Shown piece by piece: positions 1-6,261 of a DNA stretch of 7,104 bases. The stretch is from an uncultured Sphingobacteriia bacterium (GTDB taxonomy: Bacteria > Bacteroidota > Bacteroidia > Chitinophagales > Chitinophagaceae). How positions within the stretch are numbered: position 1 is the first letter of the stretch; every line of letters starts with the position of its first letter. The position numbers and the translations under genes are program-made. The DNA lies in NCBI GenBank assembly GCA_945957225.1, contig CAMFKK010000123.1, forward strand, positions 1 to 7,104, written 5' to 3'. Below the pieces are notes generated by a model that did no database searches, was not told where the DNA came from, and saw nothing but the letters and a program-made list of their open reading frames with translations.

Positions 1-14
1 TAATTAAGGAAATT

Positions 15-446
15 ATGAATATAATTCAACCAGAAATCTTTATTGAAGGTTCAATTGAATATAATTTATCAAATGCATATTATATGCCCATTTGGACAAG
101 TAAAGCTGAAATAGTGCTAATTAATTCTGTGATTGCTGAATTAGTTTACTTTAACTATTGGGATTTGCCACAACATATTTATAATAGTAATAATAAAGAG
201 ATTATTAAAAGAAAAATAGCGCTTTTAGATCCTGATGCTGAAAAACCGGTTGATTGCTTTTGTCATGTGAATCAAAATGGATTCAGTTGTAGAAAAACTG
301 AAATAGATATAGGAATTCCGAATACTGGATTTAAAATAGTTGAAGGCAAATGTGAACAAGCTCAAGTATCCTGTAGTCAGTCAGATTACGGTTGTGGTTG
401 GTTATGGGGTTTTTCTTGTAATGGTTCACATTGTAATTTCGGTTAA
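15..446 (+). CDS. Hypothetical cysteine-rich small protein, possibly 5'-truncated by the window
   Basis: The gene is not recognised. The 143 residues fall into two parts. Residues 1-78 contain no cysteine and are fairly hydrophobic and aromatic. Residues 79-143 contain all eight cysteines, at 81, 83, 92, 113, 120, 127, 135 and 140, with many Gly, Ser and Trp near the end (GCGWLWGFSC at 126-135). An even number of cysteines suits a disulfide-bonded exported domain, but no signal peptide, lipobox or double-glycine leader is visible. The reading frame is open to the left edge of the window, so the true start may lie upstream. In favour of ATG at 15 is AAGGA at 6-10, four bases before it. The next gene, 9 bases downstream, encodes a membrane thioredoxin that could oxidise, reduce or isomerise these cysteines (inference). 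It could also be the C-terminal end of a longer protein. Confidence 0.6.
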   Translation: MNIIQPEIFIEGSIEYNLSNAYYMPIWTSKAEIVLINSVIAELVYFNYWDLPQHIYNSNNKEIIKRKIALLDPDAEKPVDCFCHVNQNGFSCRKTEIDIGIPNTGFKIVEGKCEQAQVSCSQSDYGCGWLWGFSCNGSHCNFG

Positions 447-455
447 TATATTAGT

Positions 456-1304
456 ATGTTTAAAAAGAGTACTTTTTTCTTAATAACAGCTTCTATCTTG
501 CATTTCACTATGTGTATTTTAGCTGGTTCACTTAATTGGTACAATCAATTGATGATTGTACCAATTGTTTCAATTTTAATCATTGTAATTCTAATTGATA
601 AAATCGTTGTTAATAAATATCTAGTAACACTTGTTCTTGTGCCATTTTTTGGATTGTATTCAATTTTTTCACTTTATAATCAACTATATCCAACATATCC
701 AATTTGGATTTTAGGGATTTTAATTAGTCTAATTACAATTGTTTTTTATAAAAGAAATAGAAATCACAAACTTCTATTTACGATAATTTCTTGTTTGATT
801 ATTGGGTGCAGATTTTTGATTATGCCCTCCTATTCAGCATATTTAATGATGGATAAAAACGTAAAAAAATATACGTTAACTAATATCACATTAAATGACG
901 AAAATGGACAACCATTTGATAATCGGAAATTTCAAGGAAAAACTGTCGTCATAGATATCTGGACTACAAGTTGTTCTCAATGCATAAAAAAATTTCCAAA
1001 ATTAGAGTCTATTAATGAAAAGTATAAATCTGATTCAAGTATATTGATTATTTCACTGAATTTGCCAATTGATAGAGAAGATGATTACAAACTTGCAATT
1101 GAATATTCAAGTCCATTTAAATTCAAAAAACTATTTTATAATGGCCTTGATGGATTTGAAAAATTGAAAATTAAAAGTGTGCCAACTTTATTAATTTTTA
1201 ATAATAAACAGCAATGTATTTATGCTGGTGACTTTAATATAGAATGGAATGTATTTATAGGAAATACCTATAATTTATTAAAATCTATAACTACTGAAAA
1301 ATGA
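456..1304 (+). CDS. Five-helix membrane protein with C-terminal periplasmic TlpA/thioredoxin-like domain
   Basis: This is a 282-residue thiol-disulfide oxidoreductase anchored in the inner membrane. Five hydrophobic helices lie at about residues 5-24, 30-48, 55-75, 81-98 and 105-123. Basic residues at 3-4, 49-54 and 99-105 fall on the cytoplasmic side, so the rest (from about 135) lies in the periplasm. That domain is thioredoxin-like: WTTSCSQC holds the active site (C173 and C176, with W169 before it), and SVPT supplies the cis-proline at P243. TlpA/ResA-type proteins usually reduce specific periplasmic disulfides, and the partner here is unknown. Further cysteines sit in helix 1 (C20), helix 5 (C113 and C118) and the domain (C254). 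The gene lies 9 bases after the cysteine-rich gene and overlaps the DUF1573 gene by ATGA, so co-expression is likely. I see no match to the VKOR or MauE helix motifs, so the membrane part is unassigned. Confidence 0.85.
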   Translation: MFKKSTFFLITASILHFTMCILAGSLNWYNQLMIVPIVSILIIVILIDKIVVNKYLVTLVLVPFFGLYSIFSLYNQLYPTYPIWILGILISLITIVFYKRNRNHKLLFTIISCLIIGCRFLIMPSYSAYLMMDKNVKKYTLTNITLNDENGQPFDNRKFQGKTVVIDIWTTSCSQCIKKFPKLESINEKYKSDSSILIISLNLPIDREDDYKLAIEYSSPFKFKKLFYNGLDGFEKLKIKSVPTLLIFNNKQQCIYAGDFNIEWNVFIGNTYNLLKSITTEK

Positions 1305-1681
1305 AATTTATTCAATTCATCATATTGAGTTTAGTATTTATTTCTTGTTCAAATTATTATAAGCCATTAAAACCAATTCTCAGTGTTAATCAAATTTCAA
1401 AGAATCTGGGAAAAATCTCTATTGATTCTAGTACTAAAATCGACTTTACAATCTATAATAATGGTAATGGTCCTTTGATTATAGATACCGTAACAGTTTC
1501 ATGCGAATGCACTGTTCCAAGTTTTATAACTAAGTCTATTTTGCCCAATGATTCAGCAATTTTAAGTGTTACTTATAAACCTACAAATTCTGGTGAATTC
1601 AATAAGGCAATAATAATAAGATCAAACATTGACAGCATATTCACTATTTTGAAATTTCATGGTCAAGTCATTAAAATTTGA
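1301..1681 (+). CDS. DUF1573 family lipoprotein
   Basis: This 126-residue protein starts with a lipoprotein signal peptide. Residues 1-15 are hydrophobic after one lysine, and the lipobox FISC puts the lipidated cysteine at 16, followed by SN. The mature part is one beta-sandwich-like DUF1573 domain: NLGKI at 36-40, a stretch resembling Ig or ASPM/SPD-2/Hydin folds, and the family motif VSCECTVP at 66-73 with C68 and C70. DUF1573 proteins are common in Bacteroidota and their molecular function is not established. They are often found near TlpA-like proteins, which suggests a thiol or metal-related role for the CxC pair (inference). ATG at 1301 overlaps the preceding stop as ATGA, so translational coupling is likely and this start is well supported. 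The gene ends the operon; 76 bases follow before the next gene, with no clear terminator. Confidence 0.85.
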   Translation: MKFIQFIILSLVFISCSNYYKPLKPILSVNQISKNLGKISIDSSTKIDFTIYNNGNGPLIIDTVTVSCECTVPSFITKSILPNDSAILSVTYKPTNSGEFNKAIIIRSNIDSIFTILKFHGQVIKI

Positions 1682-1757
1682 CTTGTAAATTTCAACAATA
1701 TATAATTGAGGAATTCCTTTTCCCGAATTAATCCTTAGTTTTCAGAAAAATTATTCC

Positions 1758-2780
1758 ATGCTCGCTAGACGCAGTTTCTTGAAATTAAGTTCCTTAGGAT
1801 TGTCCGCATTTGGGTTCAGCAGTTTTAGATCTGAAGCCGATGCTCGTAAACCCATTGTGATATCAACCTGGCGTGAAGGCATTGAAGCCAATAAGGCAGC
1901 CTGGGCAGTTTTATCAAAGGGCGGCCGAGCTTTGGATGCGGTGGAACAAGGCGTACGTGTTACAGAAGCATCGCAGAATTGCTGTGTGGGTTTGGGAGCC
2001 AATCCTGACCGAGATGGTTATGTGACTTTGGATTCCTGTATCATGGATGAATTTTCCAATTGCGGTAGCGTAGCATTTTTAGAAAGAATCAAACACCCGG
2101 TTTCTGTAGCCAGACGCGTGATGGAGAAAACCCCACACGTAATGCTAGTGGGTTCAGGCGCCCAGCAATTTGCACAAGCGGAAGGATTTCCATTAGAACC
2201 TCAAAAGCTTTCTGTAGAAGCCCAAAAAGCCTATGATAATTGGCTCATCAAAAGCGAATACAAACCGGTCATTAATATTGAAAACTCCGGGAATCTGAAA
2301 AAACAAGAAGCATTTGCACCACACAAATTAGAGAATGGCAATTGGAATCACGATACCATTGGTATGGTAGCACTAGACGCTAACGGTAATTTGAGCGGAT
2401 CTTGTACCACCAGTGGCATGGGTTTTAAGATGCGCGGAAGACTAGGGGACTCCCCTATCATTGGCGCCGGATTATTTGTTGACAATGAAATTGGGGCTGC
2501 AACAGCCACTGGTCAGGGTGAAGACGTGATACGGATTTGTGGTTCTCACCTGGTAGTAGAACTCATGCGCCAGGGAAATTCTCCGGAAATGGCTTGTAAA
2601 AAAGCCGTTGAACGGATTATTAAAATCAAGGGACCTGCTGCCAAAGACATTCAGGTTGGTTTTATTGCCATTAATAAAAAAGGCGAATACGGCGGTTATT
2701 GCATTCAAAAAGGTTTTGATTTTGCCGTTTGCTACGCCGATGACAAGAACTTTATGGTACCTGGTAAATTCATCATCTAA
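1758..2780 (+). CDS. N4-(beta-N-acetylglucosaminyl)-L-asparaginase (glycosylasparaginase), Tat-exported
   Basis: This Ntn-hydrolase cleaves the GlcNAc-asparagine bond, giving aspartate and the glucosaminylamine, the last step in breaking down N-linked glycans. The 340-residue precursor begins with a twin-arginine signal (RRSFLK at 4-9, then a hydrophobic stretch to about 23), so it should act in the periplasm. Self-cleavage is expected in NHDTIG between D199 and T200, which frees T200 as nucleophile. Spaced from T200 as in the Elizabethkingia (Flavobacterium) meningosepticum enzyme are T218, R228, D231, T251 and G252, and W38 matches its substrate-pocket tryptophan. All key residues are therefore present. 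A general isoaspartyl peptidase is less likely because NPDRDG at 82-87 and RGRLGD are glycosylasparaginase-like. ATG at 1758 is the only plausible start: the frame upstream has no other ATG. Its stop overlaps the cutC start by one base. Confidence 0.93.
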   Translation: MLARRSFLKLSSLGLSAFGFSSFRSEADARKPIVISTWREGIEANKAAWAVLSKGGRALDAVEQGVRVTEASQNCCVGLGANPDRDGYVTLDSCIMDEFSNCGSVAFLERIKHPVSVARRVMEKTPHVMLVGSGAQQFAQAEGFPLEPQKLSVEAQKAYDNWLIKSEYKPVINIENSGNLKKQEAFAPHKLENGNWNHDTIGMVALDANGNLSGSCTTSGMGFKMRGRLGDSPIIGAGLFVDNEIGAATATGQGEDVIRICGSHLVVELMRQGNSPEMACKKAVERIIKIKGPAAKDIQVGFIAINKKGEYGGYCIQKGFDFAVCYADDKNFMVPGKFII

Positions 2781-3499
2781 TGAGCCGGATCCTAGAAATA
2801 GCCGTTTTTAATATTGACTCCGCCATGGCAGCCGCTCAGGCTGGCGCCGATAGGTTAGAACTTTGTGAGAATCCCCAAGATGGGGGAACCACACCCTCCT
2901 ATGGCTTTATGAAAACGGTTAGAGAACTGGTTTCCATTCCCATTTTTCCCATTATTCGGCCACATGGTGGCGATTTCTTGTACAACGAATCCGCTTATCG
3001 GGTTATGCAAAAAGACATCGCGCTAGCCAAAGAACTGGGTTTTGAAGGAGTTGTTTTGGGATTACTTAACCCAGATGGAACCATTGACGCTGACAGAACG
3101 GCTAAATTGGTAGCGCTAGCTTATCCCATGGAAGTGACTTTTCATAGAGCATTTGACCGTTGCATTCAACCCTTGGAAGCGTTGGAAACCATTATTCAAA
3201 CTGGTTGCAGCCGAATCTTGACCAGTGGTCAACAACCCAATGCATTTGACGCAAAAGGATTGATTCAACAATTGGTTCAACAAGCCGCAGATAAGATTAT
3301 CATCATGCCAGGTAGTGGTGTCAGGGCCAGCAATATTCAAGCGCTTGCTAGATTTACAGGTGTGCAGGAATTACATTCTTCAGCCAGAAAACTAGTACCA
3401 AGTAGTATGGAATTTGTGGTTGAATCCATGCAAGAATCTTTGCAAAACTGTCTGGTGAATTCAGATGAAATTCAGTTAATGAAACAATATTTGGCATAA
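2780..3499 (+). CDS. cutC: CutC family protein (putative copper homeostasis TIM-barrel protein)
   Basis: The 239-residue cytoplasmic protein spans the whole CutC family length without a signal peptide. Family motifs appear in order: AGADRLELC at 21-29, GGTTPS at 35-40, IIRPHGGDF at 58-66, EVTFHRAFD at 118-126, RILTSGQ at 145-151, MPGSGV at 176-181 and ELHSSA at 197-202. CutC proteins fold as TIM barrels; a copper role was proposed from E. coli and human work but is disputed. Two differences stand out. The N-terminal strand reads LEIAVFN where E. coli has LEICCYS, so the first candidate copper cysteine is missing, and RPRGGDF has become RPHGGDF. The start ATG overlaps the glycosylasparaginase stop (TAATG), which implies translational coupling and perhaps a shared role in glycan breakdown (inference). 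No Shine-Dalgarno sequence is needed or seen. Confidence 0.92.
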   Translation: MSRILEIAVFNIDSAMAAAQAGADRLELCENPQDGGTTPSYGFMKTVRELVSIPIFPIIRPHGGDFLYNESAYRVMQKDIALAKELGFEGVVLGLLNPDGTIDADRTAKLVALAYPMEVTFHRAFDRCIQPLEALETIIQTGCSRILTSGQQPNAFDAKGLIQQLVQQAADKIIIMPGSGVRASNIQALARFTGVQELHSSARKLVPSSMEFVVESMQESLQNCLVNSDEIQLMKQYLA

Positions 3500-3505
3500 A
3501 TAAGA

Positions 3506-3528
3506 ATGCACCGGCCAAGCCGATGCAT
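3506..3528. terminator. Hairpin between convergent cutC and serA, likely terminator
   Basis: ATGCACCGGC (3506-3515) and GCCGATGCAT (3519-3528) form a 10-bp stem with one C-A mismatch (on the + strand) and a CAA loop. It sits 7 bases after the cutC stop and 37 bases after the serA stop. Read on the minus strand the stem is followed by a T-rich stretch (TTCTTATTTAT), so it fits best as the serA terminator. The + strand side lacks a T-run, so its use by cutC is less sure. Confidence 0.55.
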
Positions 3529-3564
3529 CACTTGATCAATTATCTTGAATTCCAAGCTAGATAC

Positions 3565-4803
3565 TTAGTAAAGCATCCTCACTTTAATGGTTTCTTTTAC
3601 ATTTTTGAGTAGTTCCAAAGCCTGTTTAGAAAGCTTTTTGTCTACATCTAAGACAACATAGCCAATTTCGTCATTGGTTTTTAGGTATTGCCCCACAATG
3701 TTGATACCATGTTTAGAGAGCTCTGTATTGATGGCACTCAAGACACCAGGTTTGTTATTGTGTACGTGTAAAATGCGATGCGCACCTTCTACTGGCGGCA
3801 AACCAATGGCCGGAACCGTATGAGATCCGTTGGTAATGCCTCTTTCTAAGTATTGGAATAATTTAATACTCACGTCTTCTCCAATATTCTGTTGGGCTTC
3901 TTCAGTAGATCCTCCAATATGAGGTGTTAAGAGCACATTTGACAGACCTTGTAAAGGAGTTTCAAATTTATCTCCGTTCTTTTCAGGCTCCCATGGGAAT
4001 ACGTCAATTGCTGCACCACCTAAGTGACCTTCGGATAAAGCAACACTCAATGCTTTTAAGTCTACTACTTCGCCACGAGCGTAGTTAAGTAAAATGGCGC
4101 CTTGTTTAAAGTATTTAAGATTGGACTTATTAATCAGGTTCTTGGTGCTGGCAATTTCGGGAACGTGTAATGAAACAATGTCTGACTGCCCCAATAACTC
4201 TTTTAAATTTTTAGCAGAGGAAGCATTGCCCAATGGTAATTTGGTTTCTGTATCATAGAAAACAACCTTCATGCCAAGGGATTCTGCAAGTACACTTAAT
4301 TGTGAACCAATATTACCATATCCTATGATTCCCAATGTTTTACCTCTTAATTCAAAACTCCCTTTGGCTTCTTTCATCCAAATGCCTTTGTGGGCAGAAA
4401 CGTTTTTATCAGGGATGCGGCGAATTAGCATGATACTGGCGCCAATACATAATTCGGCTACTGAACGGGTATTGCTATAAGGGGCATTAAATACGGCAAC
4501 ACCCGCTTTGGTTGCTGCTTTTAGATTTACCTGGTTGACACCTATACAAAAGCAACCTATAGCTTGAAGCTTGGTTGCTGCTTCTAATACTTTTTGGCTA
4601 ATCTGGGTTTTGGAACGAATACCCACCAAGTGTACATCTTTGATTTCCTTGATTAATTCGTCTTCGCTTAATGCGCCACTTAATTTCTTGACATTGGTAT
4701 ACCCGTTCTGTTTGAATTGTTGAACGGCTTTTTCGCTAATATTCTCTAAGAAAAGGATTTTGATTTTTTCCTTAGGATAGCTGGTAGCTGATTGCTTGCT
4801 CAT
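3565..4803 (-). CDS. serA: D-3-phosphoglycerate dehydrogenase with ACT domain, E. coli type
   Basis: It catalyses the first step of serine synthesis, NAD-dependent oxidation of 3-phosphoglycerate to phosphohydroxypyruvate, in the cytoplasm. The 412 residues closely match the short E. coli type (410). The substrate domain carries AIGCFCIGVNQV at 81-92 and NTRSVAEL at 111-118. The Rossmann nucleotide domain has GYGNIG at 161-166 and the NAD-binding D184. The catalytic triad is R243, E272 and H295. W142 matches the tryptophan that couples serine binding to inhibition in E. coli. A C-terminal ACT domain (about 341-412) keeps H348, N350 and N368, equivalent to the serine-binding residues, so feedback inhibition by serine is expected. 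It is a single gene here: no serC or serB is next to it, and the gene upstream is divergent. The start aligns with E. coli SerA, and a promoter-like box lies only four bases before it. Confidence 0.97.
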   Translation of the reverse strand: MSKQSATSYPKEKIKILFLENISEKAVQQFKQNGYTNVKKLSGALSEDELIKEIKDVHLVGIRSKTQISQKVLEAATKLQAIGCFCIGVNQVNLKAATKAGVAVFNAPYSNTRSVAELCIGASIMLIRRIPDKNVSAHKGIWMKEAKGSFELRGKTLGIIGYGNIGSQLSVLAESLGMKVVFYDTETKLPLGNASSAKNLKELLGQSDIVSLHVPEIASTKNLINKSNLKYFKQGAILLNYARGEVVDLKALSVALSEGHLGGAAIDVFPWEPEKNGDKFETPLQGLSNVLLTPHIGGSTEEAQQNIGEDVSIKLFQYLERGITNGSHTVPAIGLPPVEGAHRILHVHNNKPGVLSAINTELSKHGINIVGQYLKTNDEIGYVVLDVDKKLSKQALELLKNVKETIKVRMLY

Positions 4804-4807
4804 GCTA

Positions 4808-4815
4808 CAAATTTA
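4808..4815 (-). promoter_or_regulatory. Candidate serA promoter -7 box
   Basis: Read on the minus strand, these bases are TAAATTTG, a full match to the Bacteroidota -7 consensus TAnnTTTG. TATG, one mismatch from the -33 element TTTG, lies 20 bases upstream (4836-4839). The box ends four bases before the serA ATG, so transcription should begin at or very near the start codon. AT-rich sequence makes chance matches easy, so this rests mainly on position. Confidence 0.45.
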
Positions 4816-4882
4816 AATGTTTATTTTATTCAGACCATAACGATAGTTTTCCACGATGGTATCTAGACCATTTACTAGCACT

Positions 4883-4890
4883 TATATTTG
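4883..4890 (+). promoter_or_regulatory. Candidate promoter -7 box for the serine hydrolase gene
   Basis: TATATTTG matches the Bacteroidota -7 consensus TAnnTTTG exactly and lies 24 bases before the ATG at 4915, which would leave an untranslated leader of about 20 bases. No good -33 TTTG is seen at the expected distance. The 111-base gap is shared with the divergent serA promoter, so the two could influence each other. Confidence 0.45.
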
Positions 4891-4914
4891 TCACTTTAGC
4901 ATAAACCCACCATA

Positions 4915-6132
4915 ATGCCCAAAACCATGCTGGTATCCCTTCTTAGTATATTTTTGTTCTCCTGCGGTAACCCCAGCTTGGAACCCAAAAAAGATACCAT
5001 TGTTCAACAATCAGCACCAGTTAGGCCTTTAACTGAAAAAGAGAAAGCCTATTACCAAGATAAAATTGAAAACCTATACAATACTACTTTAAAGAAAACA
5101 GGCTTTAATGGAAGCATTTTGTTGGCTAAAAATGGGGAAATTGTATTTGAAGACTATCGAGGTTTGATCAATTTTAAAACCAAGGAATATATTGGCCCCA
5201 CTACCCCATTTCATTTGGCATCTATATCCAAAACTTTTACTGCAACAGTGATTTTGCACTTATTGGAGCAGGGAAAAATTAGTTTGGAAGACCAAGTTGA
5301 AAAATACCTACCAACATTCCCTTATCAAGGAATTAGCATAAAGGATCTTTTAACACATCGCAGTGGCCTGCCCAAATATGACCACTTTATGGACGGTACC
5401 AGAACCGAGACCTATAAAGTGAAAAACAAAAAGGGCAAATGGGTAAAACGTACCAGAACTTATAAGATTCCAGTTAAAGTGGCTGGATTACCTGATAATG
5501 AAGGGGTTTTGCAATATATGATTGACAATAAACCCAATCTGGAAGCATCGCCCAATAGAAGGTATCAATACTGCAATACCAATTATGCCATGTTGGCCCT
5601 GATTGTTGAAAAGATTACCCAAATGGATTTTCCTACCTATATGCAAGACAGTGTATTCCATGTGCTGGGTATGCAAAACAGTTTTGTCTTTAGCAAGAAG
5701 GATACGGCTAATTATGTGCCTTCTTATAATTATAATAATGCCCCATTCCCATTGGAAAAATTGGATTGTATCTATGGGGACAAGAATATATATAGCACGG
5801 TAAGAGACCTTTTAGCCTGGGATAAAGCCTTATATGCCGGCAATTTTGTGAGTAGGGAAACCATGGAAATGGCCTATAGACCTTATAGTAATGAAACCCG
5901 TGGACAAAAAAATTATGGACTAGGATGGCATTTATATATTAACCCGCCCGATCCAACCGTGGTATACCATAATGGTTGGTGGCATGGTAATAATACCGTG
6001 TTTAAAAGACTAATTTCTGATTCAGCCACCGTCATTATCTTGGGAAATAAGTTTAACCGGAGCATCTGGTCTGCCGGTAAAATGAGTTCTGTATTCACCG
6101 GTACACCGGATACCACAGAATTAGAACAATAA
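4915..6132 (+). CDS. Beta-lactamase family (class C-like) serine hydrolase lipoprotein
   Basis: This 405-residue protein belongs to the serine beta-lactamase/DD-peptidase-like family, whose members act as peptidases, esterases or D-aminopeptidases as well as beta-lactamases. A lipoprotein signal occupies residues 1-16, with the lipobox LFSC and lipidated C17, so it should be anchored in the envelope facing the periplasm or outside. The catalytic motifs are in order: SISK at 103-106 (S103 nucleophile, K106), YCN at 219-221, and HNG at 352-354 as the third motif. TPFHLASISKTFTA and LLTHRSGLP are typical of the family. Residues about 161-190 form a strongly basic insertion between the first and second motifs. 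The substrate cannot be told from sequence and nothing nearby points to antibiotic resistance. ATG at 4915 gives a good signal peptide; ATG at 4927 (residue 5) is a possible alternative. It appears to be a single-gene unit, divergent from serA. Confidence 0.9.
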   Translation: MPKTMLVSLLSIFLFSCGNPSLEPKKDTIVQQSAPVRPLTEKEKAYYQDKIENLYNTTLKKTGFNGSILLAKNGEIVFEDYRGLINFKTKEYIGPTTPFHLASISKTFTATVILHLLEQGKISLEDQVEKYLPTFPYQGISIKDLLTHRSGLPKYDHFMDGTRTETYKVKNKKGKWVKRTRTYKIPVKVAGLPDNEGVLQYMIDNKPNLEASPNRRYQYCNTNYAMLALIVEKITQMDFPTYMQDSVFHVLGMQNSFVFSKKDTANYVPSYNYNNAPFPLEKLDCIYGDKNIYSTVRDLLAWDKALYAGNFVSRETMEMAYRPYSNETRGQKNYGLGWHLYINPPDPTVVYHNGWWHGNNTVFKRLISDSATVIILGNKFNRSIWSAGKMSSVFTGTPDTTELEQ

Positions 6133-6215
6133 TGATAATAATTCGTCAAAATCAACGTTTTATAGCTACTGCGGCAAGAAAAGCCTGATAGGATGCTAAC
6201 TATATCGTTTTCCCC

Positions 6216-6223
6216 TATTTTTG
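6216..6223 (+). promoter_or_regulatory. Candidate hppA promoter -7 box
   Basis: TATTTTTG matches TAnnTTTG and lies 38 bases before the hppA ATG, giving a predicted leader of about 32-35 bases. The -33 position is weak (GATG at 6192-6195). The 129-base gap between the serine hydrolase stop and hppA holds no other recognisable signal, and no strong terminator hairpin was found in it. Confidence 0.4.
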
Positions 6224-6261
6224 CAGACTTTATATTTTAAACTACGAGACACTAACTGTTT

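Larger units (their letters stand above)
1..1690. other. AT-rich segment carrying a three-gene envelope redox operon
   Basis: Hand counts of sampled 60-base lines give about 20-32% G+C here, with one cysteine/glycine-rich stretch reaching about 42%. The glycosylasparaginase and CutC genes that follow give about 37-55%. Codons in the three genes are dominated by A/T endings. The change falls in the gap between the stop at 1681 and the start at 1758. This suggests that the three genes were acquired together, or belong to a variable locus inserted beside conserved genes. No integrase, transposase, tRNA or flanking repeat is visible at the right edge, and the left edge lies outside the window. 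Transfer is an inference from composition only. Confidence 0.6.

Noticed and set aside
15..446. Cysteine-rich gene as a lanthipeptide, double-glycine bacteriocin precursor or NVEALA peptide
   Set aside because: There is no GG leader, NVEALA motif, modifying enzyme or peptidase-containing transporter in the window, and it is longer than typical precursors.
1..1690. AT-rich segment as prophage, integrative element or CRISPR-linked island
   Set aside because: No integrase, phage structural gene, att-like repeat, transposase or CRISPR repeat is present; only composition is unusual.
1709..1718. Perfect palindrome AGGAATTCCT in the gap before the glycosylasparaginase gene
   Set aside because: It has no loop and is too short to act as a terminator; a 10-base palindrome is weak evidence for an operator without other copies.
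1736..1743. TAGTTTTC as a promoter -7 box for the glycosylasparaginase gene
   Set aside because: It misses the final G of TAnnTTTG and no -33 element was found, so support is too thin to list as a feature.
1751..2002. Minus-strand open frame of 83 codons opposite the start of the glycosylasparaginase gene
   Set aside because: It lies almost wholly inside a well-supported gene on the other strand and its product has no recognisable family or signal.
2472..2811. Open frames on both strands over the end of the glycosylasparaginase gene (2472-2708 minus, 2608-2811 plus)
   Set aside because: Both overlap a gene with complete catalytic motifs and the coupled cutC start; neither translation resembles a known protein.
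3116..3340. Minus-strand frame inside cutC
   Set aside because: It is antisense to conserved CutC motifs and shows no family resemblance.
4271..4480. Plus-strand frame inside serA
   Set aside because: It is antisense to the Rossmann domain of SerA and is explained by codon bias.
4915..6132. Serine hydrolase as an antibiotic-resistance beta-lactamase
   Set aside because: The motifs are shared by peptidases and esterases of the family, there is no ampR-like regulator or mobile element nearby, and sequence alone cannot give the substrate.
5488..6155. Extra frames over the serine hydrolase gene (5488-5676 minus, 5603-5803 plus, 5913-6155 minus)
   Set aside because: All overlap the coding region with intact SxxK, YxN and HxG motifs and none has a supported start or recognisable product.
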